From: Mauremys mutica | Taxonomy: Eukaryota > Chordata > Testudines > Geoemydidae | DNA: 64,000 nucleotides | Direction: 5' to 3' | Assembly: GCF_020497125.1 (NCBI RefSeq) | Contig: NC_059072.1 | Location: forward strand, 72,485,697 to 72,549,696 | Shown: piece after piece, positions 11,611 to 20,640 of the stretch | Position numbering within the stretch: the first letter of the stretch is position 1 | How the letters are laid out: every line of letters begins with the position of its first letter | The notes under the pieces: generated by a model | The model's database searches: none | The model's input: the letters and a program-made list of their open reading frames with translations, nothing else | What the model was told of the DNA's origin: nothing | Translations under genes and position numbers: made by a program

Positions 11611-12858
11611 ATGGAGCCCGAGCTGCTGAGGACTGTGCTGATGAGTGTCGCCAGCACAACACGTTTGGCAGTCGAGCTATTCCTTCAGCTCCAAAGTGAC
11701 AGTGAGGAGTCTGACGATGATATCGATATCGATTCTCCTGCCGCGTGTGACACTAAAGTGCTTGTGGCATTCACGGAAATGCTCAGCACCGTTGAACGCC
11801 GCTTTTGGGCTTGGGAAACAAGCACTGACTGGTGGGATCACATCGTCATGGAAGTCTGGGATGACGAGCAGTGGCTGCAGAACTTTCGTATGAGAAAAGC
11901 CACTTTCATGGGACTGTGTGCTGAGCTCGCCCCCACTCTGCGGCGCAAGGACACAAGATTGAGAGCTGCCCTGACGGTGGAAAAGCGGGTGGCTATTGCA
12001 ATCTGGAAGCTGGCAACTCCAGACAGCTACCGGTCGGTCGGGAACCAGTTTGGAGTGGGAAAGTCGACCGTTGGAATCGTTTTGATGCAAGTTTGCAAGG
12101 CAATTAATCGCATCCTGCTAAGAAAGACCATGACTCTGGGGAGCGTGCAGGACATTGTGGATGGCTTTGCACAAATGGGTTTCCCTAACTGTGGAGGGGC
12201 GATAGATGGGACGCATATTCCTATTCTGCCCCCCCCCCACCTGGCATCAGAGTACGTTAATCGTAAGGGGTATTTCTCTATGGTTCTCCAGGCGCTTGTG
12301 GATCACCGCGGGCGTTTCATTGACATTTACACAGGCTGGCCTGGAAAGGTGCATGATGCACGCATCTTTCGGAACAGTGGCCTGTTCAGGAAGATGCAGG
12401 CAGGGACTTTTTTCCCAGACAGGAAGATCACAGTAGGGGACGTCGAAATGCCCATTGTGATCCTTGGAGACCCCGCTTACCCGTTACTGCCTTGGCTCAT
12501 GAAACCCTATACAGGGAAGCTTGACAGGAGCAAGGACCGGTTCAACTACAGGCTAAGCCGGTGCCGAATGACTGTGGAGTGTGCTTTTGGCCGTTTAAAG
12601 GCACGCTGGCGTTCCTTGTATGGGAAGCTAGACTTGGGGGAAAGCAGCATCCCCGCGGTTATATGCGCTTGCTGTACCCTCCATAATATTTGTGAAGGGA
12701 AGGGTGAAACATTCAGTCAGGCATGGACCACCGAGGTTCAAGTCCTGGAGGCTGAATATGCACAGCCAGAGAGCAGGGCTAATAGAGAGGCCCAGCACAG
12801 GGCTTCAAGGATTAGGGATACCTTGAGGGAAGAATTTGAGGCTGAAAGCCAACAGTAA
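11611..12858 (+). CDS. PIF/Harbinger DDE transposase, copy 1 (intact, 415 aa)
   Basis: The protein would cut and join the ends of its own element in the nucleus (DDE superfamily, HARBI1 relative). I place the start at ATG 11611 (MEPELL), because copy 2 has the same start, while the in-frame sequence upstream is not conserved. An acidic stretch SDSEESDDDIDID lies near residues 29-41, and a helix-turn-helix-like block with SYRSVGNQFGVGKSTVG near residues 140-155. The catalytic triad is D199 (in GAIDGTHIP), D287 (in ILGDPAYPL) and E323 (in MTVECAFGRLK), with 35 residues between the second D and E. The length suits the family. The gene ends 119 bp before a plus-strand AATAAA. No break was seen. 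Confidence 0.95.
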   Translation: MEPELLRTVLMSVASTTRLAVELFLQLQSDSEESDDDIDIDSPAACDTKVLVAFTEMLSTVERRFWAWETSTDWWDHIVMEVWDDEQWLQNFRMRKATFMGLCAELAPTLRRKDTRLRAALTVEKRVAIAIWKLATPDSYRSVGNQFGVGKSTVGIVLMQVCKAINRILLRKTMTLGSVQDIVDGFAQMGFPNCGGAIDGTHIPILPPPHLASEYVNRKGYFSMVLQALVDHRGRFIDIYTGWPGKVHDARIFRNSGLFRKMQAGTFFPDRKITVGDVEMPIVILGDPAYPLLPWLMKPYTGKLDRSKDRFNYRLSRCRMTVECAFGRLKARWRSLYGKLDLGESSIPAVICACCTLHNICEGKGETFSQAWTTEVQVLEAEYAQPESRANREAQHRASRIRDTLREEFEAESQQ

Positions 12859-12976
12859 TGTTTGCTGCCTTGCATGGGAGTGAATTGCACTGTTTACACT
12901 GTTATTCTATTATCCCTAAAATGATTTGCAGTGCCTCTTTCTTTACTGGGCTAAGGTATCTTTCACTATCTGCTAT

Positions 12977-12982
12977 AATAAA
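12977..12982 (+). terminator. Polyadenylation signal, transposase copy 1
   Basis: AATAAA 119 bp after the transposase stop; the equivalent in copy 2 is at 28010-28015. Confidence 0.7.
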
Positions 12983-13007
12983 GACTGTTTTCAAAGCCAA
13001 GAATTGT

Positions 13008-13013
13008 TTTATT
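13008..13013 (-). terminator. Polyadenylation signal, Myb-like gene copy 1
   Basis: AATAAA on the minus strand about 90 bp after the Myb-like stop codon. It faces the transposase signal 31 bp away, so the two transcripts would overlap at their 3' ends. Confidence 0.65.
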
Positions 13014-13942
13014 GAAAAGAAAAAAACTTCCTTGACAGACAGACAGACACACAACATTTCATGAACACAAGAGGGCAGGGGTGTGGGTTGGTGAACTGTA
13101 CAGTCACAAGTTTGCATATGTCCTGTCGGGAGTGCTGTTTAATGAATCCTGCACTTCAGGGTGCATATACTGCATGGTGATGGGGGTTGAGTGCAGAGGG
13201 TAAGGGTGGTAGTTATCAGGGCTGGTTGGTGAACGTACAGGTGTTGGAGGCAGCTGGTGGTGGTAAGAACCTGGATGCTGGGGAAAGGTGGTTTGAGCTG
13301 ACATTGGGGCACAAGGCAAAAAGCTTTGGGACGGGGGTGGTGGTGGAGTAGCACAGTAGTGCTCTGCTTGCATGGCAACGAGTGACTCTATAGAGTCTGC
13401 TTGGCGCGACAGGATGCTTAGCAGCCGCTCTGTGCTTTTCCTCTTGGCCACTGCATTTCTCTTGCGGATCCTGCTTTCCTTCTCTCTCCACTCCTTCAAT
13501 TCTTTACTCTCTCTAGCAGAGTGATGAAGAACAGTTTTCAACATGTCCTCCTTGCTCTTTCGGGGATTTTTCCTCAAATTGTGCAGCCTCTGTGCTGTGG
13601 TACATCTGCTCAGTCCAGCAGTCAAGGTCACTGTAGAAAGCCAGAAATGTATACATTTAACAGGGCAGCATTGTATTCACTATCTCCAGACATTAATTGC
13701 TACACTGAGGGAGTTCTTAGTCCTCAGTTTAGCATTCTTTTACCACACACATAACACAACAGAAGACACGAAATGGTGAGTGAGGGGTGCTTATAGAGGG
13801 AGAAGTGGGGCTTGAATGATAGAGGGGTGCTTGCTTCGGGTAATCTGGAGTGATAGAGGGGTTGAGTGAAGATGCAGCTGCAGGGGTGATCTTCACTATC
13901 TCCCAATCTCTTCACTAAAGAGTCTCCCAACATTTTTCACAG

Positions 13943-14245
13943 GAGTTAATCCTGGAAGATATCTCCCTGCTGCAAGTCACTAGGGAACAGCGGGAGGCTC
14001 TTTTACAGCAATGTGGATTCCGCCCTGGACCCTATGCGGCTTCCCTGTGTTCAGAAATGGTCCCCCCACCCCTCGCGGCACAGTGGCGCGGACGCGTCAG
14101 CGTGACTGGGACAAGGAACACAGTGGCTCTCCCTATAAACCTGCGCAGGCATATTGCCCACGCTCTGGCTGAAACTTTTGCTGAGATCACTGCAGCCGAT
14201 TACCGCGACGTGATAGACCACATCAATGGGCTATTCCACATCTAG
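13943..14245 (+). CDS. Third Harbinger coding exon, copy 1 (unknown function)
   Basis: An open stretch of 100 codons plus TAG, starting straight after a good acceptor (pyrimidine tract, then TTCACAG) and followed by AATAAA at 14303-14308, as expected of a 3' terminal exon. It lies on the plus strand inside the Myb intron. Copy 2 (29191-29493) has exactly the same length with no indel. About three quarters of residues agree, and by hand roughly 25 codons differ silently and 25 by replacement, where neutral drift would give about three replacements per silent change. Conserved blocks include QQCGFRPGPYAA, QWRGRVS and DVIDHING. There is no signal peptide or membrane segment. I do not recognise the family. 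Its upstream exon is unknown; an internal ATG at 14057 is a fallback start. Confidence 0.7.
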   Translation, partial: ELILEDISLLQVTREQREALLQQCGFRPGPYAASLCSEMVPPPLAAQWRGRVSVTGTRNTVALPINLRRHIAHALAETFAEITAADYRDVIDHINGLFHI

Positions 14246-14302
14246 GCTGGCATGCATGCAGCCCTAAACCCCCTTCCTCTCCAGAAACATTTCCACCCAG
14301 AA

Positions 14303-14308
14303 AATAAA
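14303..14308 (+). terminator. Polyadenylation signal after the third exon, copy 1
   Basis: AATAAA 58 bp after the stop codon of the plus-strand exon; kept at 29550-29555 in copy 2. Confidence 0.6.
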
Positions 14309-15051
14309 AGCCGCTTACCGGTAACCCGCTCCTCTGCTTGTCCTTCTGCAACTGCTGGCTGCTGCGATTGGGTACTTTCCTCCTGGTTTGAGAAGAGCTC
14401 CTGGCTGCATGCCCACTCTGAGGTGTCTTCCCCCATCCCAGTAGCTTCACTCGCGTTTTCCTCCCCCCCCCGCCGCCTCCGCATCCGCCTCCGCCTCCTC
14501 CTCCTCCTGTCCCCCAGCCTGCTCAGAAGTGTCCATCGTTGTCCTGGGATTGGCAGTGGGGTCACCCCCAAGTATCGCGTCCATCTCCCTGTAAAAACGG
14601 CAGGTCGTGGGGGCAGCTCCGGATCGGCGATTACCCTCACGGGCTTTGTAATAGGCACTCCGCAGCTCTTTAACTTTCACCCTGCATTGTAGTGCGTCCC
14701 GATCATGGCCCCTATCCAGCATGGACCTTGATACCTGCTCAAAGATATCGTAATTCCTACGGCTGGAGCGCAGCTGGGACTGCACAGCTTCCTCCCCCCA
14801 AACACTAATGAGGTCCTGCAATTCGCCAGTGCTCCATGCTGGGGCTCGTTTGCCGCGTGGAGGCATGGTCACCTGTAAAGATTAACTGATTGCACTCCAC
14901 ACCTGGCTGCAGCAAACAGGAAGGAGATTTTTAAAATTCCCGGGGCATTTAAAGGGCGGGTCACCTGAGGCAAGAGCAGTAGAGTGCAAACTGATGAGCA
15001 GAGTGGCTGAACAGGAATTGTGGGATAACTCCTTATTCCCTGGAGGACAAT

Positions 15052-15235
15052 TAAAGCGCTGGTGAGTGTCCACACCTGCTGAGCAGCGCTGGATCACCAG
15101 CGCTGCACTCCTTATACCCCAACCGGGATGGGTTTTCAGCCAGCGCTGCAACCAGGGAGTTGCAGCGCTGGTTGTGCCCTGCAAGTGTGGACGGGGTGTA
15201 ATTGCAGCGCTGGAAAGCCTCCACCAGCGCTGCAA
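15052..15235. promoter_or_regulatory. Right subterminal AGCGCT sites, copy 1
   Basis: Seven AGCGCT palindromes in under 200 bp, in both CAGCGCTGG and CCAGCGCTG contexts, mirroring the left end. They also lie upstream of the Myb-like gene, which starts at 14866 on the minus strand, so they could affect its promoter. Confidence 0.55.
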
Positions 15236-15256
15236 CTTGTAAGTGTAGCCAAGCCC
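15224..15256 (-). repeat. Harbinger copy 1 right terminal inverted repeat
   Basis: Perfect inverted partner of 11240-11272, followed by the TGA duplication. Confidence 0.95.
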
Positions 15257-15259
15257 TGA

Positions 15260-16446
15260 GTTTCTCTCTGAACAGCTGAGCCATTAAAGACTATCAATAC
15301 CTGAATAGGTCTTACCTGAACAGAGCAAGAGGATGGCTGCATCCTAGGTGAAATCAGTTTTTTCCAGCTTGTCTGCCAAGAGCTAGGGTATGGAGAGGTA
15401 GAAAATCCCCAGAAGGAGAACAAAGAAACCAACTGTTAGTTCAGGCCTTTTTAAAACCACAGAGACTGAAAAATTTGGGAGAGAGGAACAAAGGGTCAGG
15501 TTTCCAGAGCGAGGAGGAACGTTTTTGACTGCCTGAAAAGACACTGACACAAATCCCACAGAATGCACAAGAGTGGTGAAAAGACTGGGGGAGGGAATAG
15601 TGTAAAGATGTTTCTTGTTTTACCTGAATCTGGGTTTATCTTGTGCCATCCAAAGTAAAGAGTGGTTGTCTTAGAAATCCTTCTGCCAAACTATTATCAT
15701 GTGTTCCTGAAGGGGTAAACTATACCTGTCATGCCCACAAGGAGGGAGCTCTGGTGTTCTTAGGCAACTGGGTTGTCTTGGAGGGGTGGAGGTCAGCATG
15801 GTGCTGAGAATGTAGGGCAGCTGGGAAGTGGGATCCTACTTCCAGAAGAGGTATCAGACAGATAGCTTCCACCCCGGAAGTATGCCAGAGAGGCTGGAGC
15901 CAGAGAGAGTTCTGGAGAGTACCCAGGGAAGCTTAAAGGTGCATGGGTCTAGCATGAGGGACTCAAACACTGCAGCTTCGTGAGTGTTCAGCAGGGGAAG
16001 CATGAACAGGATTATGACAGAAGGTTATATCGGCTGGTAAAAGTGGAGCCTCTTCTTTTCAGCTAGGCCTTGTCAGGAGTAGGCAAAAATCACTTCTAGG
16101 CTGAGACTTGATTATTGAACTAGTGCAGATGTGGAGAACTTTAGTGGTTTGGGCCTGGGCATGAGCATCTCTCCAGAGATGCATTCTTTTCCTCTGCAGA
16201 ATTATTCTGAATTTGCCTTAGAGCTACTTGTGCCTGTTTTTCACATAAAGCCAACACAGATCTCTTTTACCAGTGTGCTACTCTTCAAGTGCTCTAAGAA
16301 GCAGTGACAGGATGAGCAGGTCAAGGATTCCAGTGCCCTGGCGAGCTACAGCTACAGAAGGGAAAGAAGGAAACAACATGTGACCGAGAAGCTGATATCT
16401 TTACCCGAAGTTGCTCCATCTACACATCCATCTATCCATCATTCTT
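15260..16446. other. No gene; possible LTR-like debris
   Basis: The stretch at about 15700-16030 is G-rich and resembles LTR sequence in style ('tgtcatgcccacaagg' onward), but no boundaries could be set. The rest shows nothing recognisable. Confidence 0.35.
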
Positions 16447-16452
16447 CAGTAC

Positions 16453-17094
16453 TGTGACAGACCCAGACCAGTGGGGTACAGGAGTCTGGTAGAGGGCAAA
16501 TATACTGGTCACTGGATGAGTAGTTTTCTGTTCCCTGAGTGACCAGAGCAGGGGCTGCACTAGAGTAATCAGGAACCTGCTAGAACCAATTAAGGCTGAC
16601 AGGCTGATTAGATCACCTGCAGCCAATCAAGGCAGGCTAATCAGGGCACCTGGGTTTAAAAAGGAGCTCACTCCAGTCAGGCGGGGAGGAGCCAGAGGAG
16701 AGGAAGTGCGTGTGAGGAGCTGGGAGCAAGAGGCACAAGGAGCTGAGAGTGAGAGGGTGTGCTGCTGGAGGACTAAGGAGTACAAGTGTTATCAGACACC
16801 AGGAGGAAGGTCCTGTGGTGAGGATAAGGAAGGTATTTGGAGGAGGCCATGGGGAAGTAGCCCAGGGAGTTGTAGCTGTCATGCAGCTGTTGCAAGAGGC
16901 ACTATAGACAGCTGCAATCCACAGGGCCCTGGGCTGGAACCCGGAGTAGAGGGCGGGCCCGGGTTCCCCCCAAACCTCCCAACTCCTGATCAGACACAGG
17001 AGGAGTTGATCCAGACTGTGGGGAAGATCACTGAGGTGAGCAAATCTGCCAATAAGCACAGGACCCACCAAGATAGAGGAGGAACTTTGTCACA
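16453..17094 (+). mobile_element. Solo LTR
   Basis: A 642-bp block from TGTGACAGACC to TTTGTCACA with GTAC on both sides (CAGTAC if the right edge is set two bases earlier). It contains a TATA-like 'tttaaaaagg' near 16655. No internal retroviral or retrotransposon genes adjoin it, so it is a solo LTR left by recombination. Orientation is taken from the TATA-like motif. Family not identified. Confidence 0.75.
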
Positions 17095-17114
17095 GTACTC
17101 ATATGGCCCTCACT

Positions 17115-17210
17115 ACGGTAGTATCTGAGCATCTCACAGTCTTCAGTGTATTTATCCTCACAACACCCCTGTGATGATGTTTTACAAATAGGGAACTGAG
17201 ATGAAGAGAG
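17115..17210. mobile_element. SINE-like fragment
   Basis: Contains 'tatttatcctcacaacaccc' and 'gggaactgagatgaagag', which match the inverted tail-to-core region of a common amniote tRNA-derived SINE. Short and old. Confidence 0.45.
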
Positions 17211-17215
17211 ACTAA

Positions 17216-17303
17216 GGCCCAGATACTCAAAGGTAGTTAGGTGCCTGACTTCCATTAATTTCAGTGGAAGTTAAGTGCCTAAATACCTTTGAGGATCTGG
17301 GCC
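17216..17303. repeat. Palindromic MITE (GGCCCAGAT family)
   Basis: An 88-bp near-perfect palindrome starting GGCCCAGATACTCAAAGG and ending with its inverse CCTTTGAGGATCTGGGCC. A second copy is at 39256-39341. It is all terminal repeat with no unique centre. Confidence 0.75.
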
Positions 17304-17329
17304 ACAGTCACCCCTGTGCCTAGGAGCCG

Positions 17330-17508
17330 GACATGGTGGCCACTTCCGGGAGCTGCACAGATCCAGGTCAGGCAGGGAGCCTGCCTTTGTCCCTCTTGCA
17401 CCACCAACCAGACTTTTAGCAGCCCGGTCAGCTGTGCTGGCCAAAGCCGCCAGGGGCCCTTTTTGACTTGGTATTCCGGTTGAAAACTGGATGCCTGGCA
17501 ACCCTACC
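17330..17508. repeat. Possible MITE fragment
   Basis: The right part, read in reverse ('agggttgccaggcatccag'), resembles a frequent turtle MITE end. The left end was not located. From 17509 to 17732 I see nothing. Confidence 0.35.
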
Positions 17509-17732
17509 CCAGGTTAGCACCCCAACCACTACACCATCCTTTGTCACTCAGGCATTTCTGCTGTAAAAACTACTGAAGCATCGGGATGCCGAAACTCACA
17601 TTTCTGTTGTCCCAGAATTATCCATGGAACTGAAACTGCAGTGCTCATTTTACACCAGCACTATCCACTCCATTGTCTCTTCATTCCCCATCCTTGAGAT
17701 GTCTGGTACAGCAATTAGCAATGTTGTTGAAT

Positions 17733-19020
17733 TGTGATGAGGTGTCTACCCCCACAGATGACTAGAAGGGGTTAAGATGACCAGGTGGGCCAATTAACTC
17801 CACAGGCTGCACCTGGAGGAGGACCCAGGATGCAGGGAATTGATTGGGAGCAGGCTTGGCTGTACAAAGCCCCAAGACCTATCATAGAATCATAGAATTC
17901 AAGATCAGAAGGGACCAATATGATCATCTAGTCTGACCTCCTGCAAGATGCAGGCCACATAAGCCGATCCCCCCACTCCTTTAGCAAGCGACCCCTGCCC
18001 CATGCTTCGGAGGAAGGCGAAAAACCTCCAGGGCCACAGCCAATCTACCCTGGAGGAAAATTCCTTCCCGACCCCAAATATGGCGGTCAGCTGAACCCCG
18101 AGCATGCGGGCAAGACTCTCCAGCCATACCCTCTGGAAAAAGGTTAAGAATATCATATCATTGACCCATGTACTATTTACCAGTATGGCACTTAATTAAC
18201 CTATTGACTAAGCCCGGTATCCTATCATACCATCTCCTCCATAAACTTATCTAGCTTAATCTTAAAGTCATGGAGGTCCTTCGCCCCCACTGTTTCCCTC
18301 GGTAGGCTGTTCCAGTATTGCACTCCCCTGATAGTTAGAAACCTTCGTCTAATTTCAAGCCTAAATTTCCTGACTGACAATTTATATCCGTTTGTCCTCG
18401 TGTCCACATTAGCACTGAGCTGAAATAATTCCTCTCCTTCCCTGGTATTTATCCCTCTGATATATTTAAAGAGTGCAATCATATCTCCTCTTATCCTTCT
18501 TTTGGTTAGGGAAAAGAGGCTGCAGGGAAGTAGGCTGTAATCACTCCCTAGGAAAAGGAAGATGCATTAGGGGTTAGAGGTTAGTCCACAGTTTCCCTAA
18601 GAGAAGGGAGTTGGGAGGCTGGTGAACCTAGAGAGGGGGAAAGCAGCAAGATTGGACAGTGCAGGCCATTGCTGCTGGTCAGAGGGCCCCTGAGCTGGAA
18701 CTTGGAGTCAAGGATGGGCTCAAGTTTCCTTTCCAGCCACTGGGGATGTGGCAAAGTCCAGGCAGAGGACAGCAGACTGCCTGGGATGGTTTGTCTGAGA
18801 AAGACTTTGTTACATTCCCCACCCCAGAAGGGGAATATGTATGGTGACCCAGCTGAAGGACTGAATCACAAAGAGGAGGCTTCAGTTCCTGGAACTAGAG
18901 AGGCCACAGATGAAGACAGGATAGGTAAAGACACCACCTGAGGAGGGTGCAACGCCTGGAAGAGCTAATTCCCAGGAGGCCAGGAGGAGGCACCACTAGC
19001 AGTGAATGGACCTCATCACA
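17733..19020 (+). mobile_element. Solo LTR split by a CR1 fragment
   Basis: The ends TGTGATGAGGT and ACCTCATCACA are inverted. Flanks tgaat (17728-17732) and cgaat (19021-19025) match at 4 of 5 bases, the size of a typical LTR duplication. A CR1 3' fragment (17881-18510) interrupts it, leaving about 650 bp of LTR. The 3' part shares the 'ccaggaggaggcaccacta' type of ending with 57892-58044. Confidence 0.65.
17881..18510 (-). mobile_element. CR1 LINE 3' fragment inside the LTR
   Basis: Begins with the CR1 tail 'atcatagaatcatagaattc' (reverse sense) and continues into the C-terminal ORF2 region; the minus-strand frame 18482-18225 reads FLTIRGVQYWNSLPRETVGA and matches the CR1 at 7640-9436. It is 5'-truncated and younger than the LTR it interrupts. 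Confidence 0.9.
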
Positions 19021-19356
19021 CGAATATAAACCTATTTTGCCCCCCCCCCTTTTTAATTGTGATGCATGTAAATAATGTACATTAAAAAAGCTAAACTTTT
19101 TACCAAGTGCTGGAAAATCAAAGGGATCTTATTAAATGTTTATATATTCAAAGTAGTTTTAAAATAAATGTAAATTCTGGAGTTATATTTTGAAAGTTTA
19201 TTTAGTCTGTTCAATCAGTTGTCTCAAGCACTGAGGCTTTTGGTTTATGCTGGGTCAATGCATGGTCAAGCTCCCTGGCACAACAGGTACTGAAACAAGA
19301 AGCTTTGATATGGAGATTGCCAAGAGCATACAGTAAACCCATTTTTAAACTGTAAC
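19021..19356. other. No gene seen
   Basis: AT-rich, with a C run at about 19041; nothing recognisable. Confidence 0.4.
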
Positions 19357-19935
19357 AGTGCAGTAACTCCTCACTTAGTCGTCCCAGTTATCATTGTTTC
19401 ATTATTAGGTTGCTGATCTATTCAAGAACATACTCATTTAAAGTCGCACAATGTTCCATTATAAGGTTGTTTGGCTCACCCCGTCCAGCTGGGGAGTGGA
19501 CAAGCCCCTGACCCTGATCCCCGGCAGGAGCGCCAGATGGGCAGAATGGGGCAAGCCCCCACGCCTGGGCTCCACTCCCCAGCTGGAATGCCAGGTGGGT
19601 GGAGTGGGGCAAGCCCCTATCTCCCAACCCCACTCCCCAGCTGGAATGCCGGGTGGGCAGGGCAAGCCCCCGACCCCGCTATGCCCCTGCCTGAACCAAG
19701 CTTCCCAATCATCATTGGGGAGTACTGTATTAAATTGTTTGTTTAAAATTATTTAAAACTTATACTCTATATGTATATAATGTCTTTTATCTGGTGAAGA
19801 AAATTTCCCTGGAACCTAACCCCCCCCCACTTAAATTAATTCTTATGGGGAAATTGGATTTGCTTAACATCGTTTCGCTTAAAGTAGCATTTTTCAGGAA
19901 CATGACTACAACATTAACAAAGGAGTTGCTGTACA
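19357..19935. mobile_element. MITE carrying a degenerate minisatellite
   Basis: The left end 'cagtaactcctcacttag' and the reverse complement of the right end 'cagcaactcctttgttaatg' form imperfect inverted repeats. Flanks taacagtg and tacagtgg are similar but offset. Inside, four degenerate G/C-rich units of about 51-58 bp (19495-19672) each contain 'ggcaagcccc'. The subterminal 'cgcttaaagt' type motif is a turtle repeat I recognise. ORFs across the minisatellite are artefacts. Confidence 0.55.
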
Positions 19936-19984
19936 GTGGGGGCGCACATATAAATGGTCATATTTTAAACATAGCTGCCTTGTT

Positions 19985-20640
19985 GCTGACCCAGGGCATA
20001 CACGAGGGCTACCTGGGGTTTCCACTGACCAAGCAGTTCCAGCCCTGCAGAGACCAGCATCCAGAGTATCGGAGATGGGACCCAGCACTGGCTACTGAGA
20101 GTCAGCCGAGACCCCAACGCGACTCCAAACTAGAGAGCCAGAAGAGGACCTTGCCCCTCGGAGGGGTGAAGACAACATAAGGGGACCCCTTTTTGTTTTA
20201 GCTGGCCCATGTTCTCAATGCTGCAGCACTTATCTCCAGACTTATCATCTGCCTGAGGAGGTGCCAGGGAGGTAGGCAGGAACTTGGGATAAATTGCGTG
20301 TTGCGAGATGGGAAATTTGTTGATTTTATTAATGTTTAGTACTTAGTAATTAACCCTCTTCTTCCCCAAATCCTTTTTTCCTGTTAGTAAGAAATTCCCC
20401 CTTTGTTATATTGTTTTGGGGTGTGTCATCTCCTTGCTGCTTCTTCATTTTCCCAGGGACAGCACCCCTTGTGTCCCAGGCACAGTGAGGAGGCACCGGG
20501 TGTCACAAAAAAAGAACCGAGGACCCAACCCATAAAGGGGAGAAGCCATGCCAAGTAGCAAGCACCAGGGAGGTGGCTTGAGACACACCTCTGGGGAGGG
20601 GCTATATTGGAATTTTGGTTACACTGTTAGCCAAAATCAG
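19985..20640 (+). mobile_element. Probable LTR remnant
   Basis: A G-rich first half, a T-rich second half with 'tgttagtaagaaattccccc', and 'gggtgtcaca' at about 20500 look like the 3' part of an LTR. No target duplication was found. Confidence 0.35.

Larger units (their letters stand above)
13104..14866 (-). pseudogene. Myb/SANT-like Harbinger accessory protein, copy 1 (frameshifted)
   Basis: Two exons: 14319-14866 (start ATG at 14866) and 13104-13630, joined by a phase-1 intron with donor GTAAGC and acceptor CTACAG. Exon 1 encodes a trihelix-type Myb/SANT domain (about residues 8-95: APAWSTGELQDLI, then NYDIFEQVSRSML and VKVKELRSAYYKA). Exon 2 gives a basic region (LRKNPRKSKEDM), a charged helix and a Pro/His-rich tail ending TYANL. 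In studied Harbinger systems this protein imports the transposase into the nucleus and helps it bind DNA. The frame breaks at a nine-C run (14463-14471 on the plus strand) within a Gly/Glu-rich stretch. Beyond it the homology with copy 2 resumes in another frame. The homopolymer lesion could also be a sequencing error. Confidence 0.88.
11240..15256 (+). mobile_element. PIF/Harbinger transposon, copy 1 (complete)
   Basis: A 4017-bp element bounded by perfect 33-bp inverted repeats and the 3-bp target duplication TGA (11237-11239 and 15257-15259), as expected for PIF/Harbinger. Gene order: transposase (plus), Myb/SANT-like gene (minus, two exons), and a third coding exon (plus) inside the Myb intron. 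AGCGCT palindromes are concentrated at both ends (4 left, 7 right). The transposase frame is intact but the Myb gene has a frameshift, so mobility would probably need Myb protein from another copy. Confidence 0.95.

Noticed and set aside
13543..13779. Plus-strand ORF across Myb exon 2 as an upstream exon for the third coding unit
   Set aside because: Antisense to the coding exon and not preserved in copy 2, although a donor-like GTGAGT at 13773 was noted.
14252..14692. 146-codon plus-strand ORF in Harbinger copy 1
   Set aside because: Antisense shadow of Myb exon 1; the frame is not kept in copy 2.
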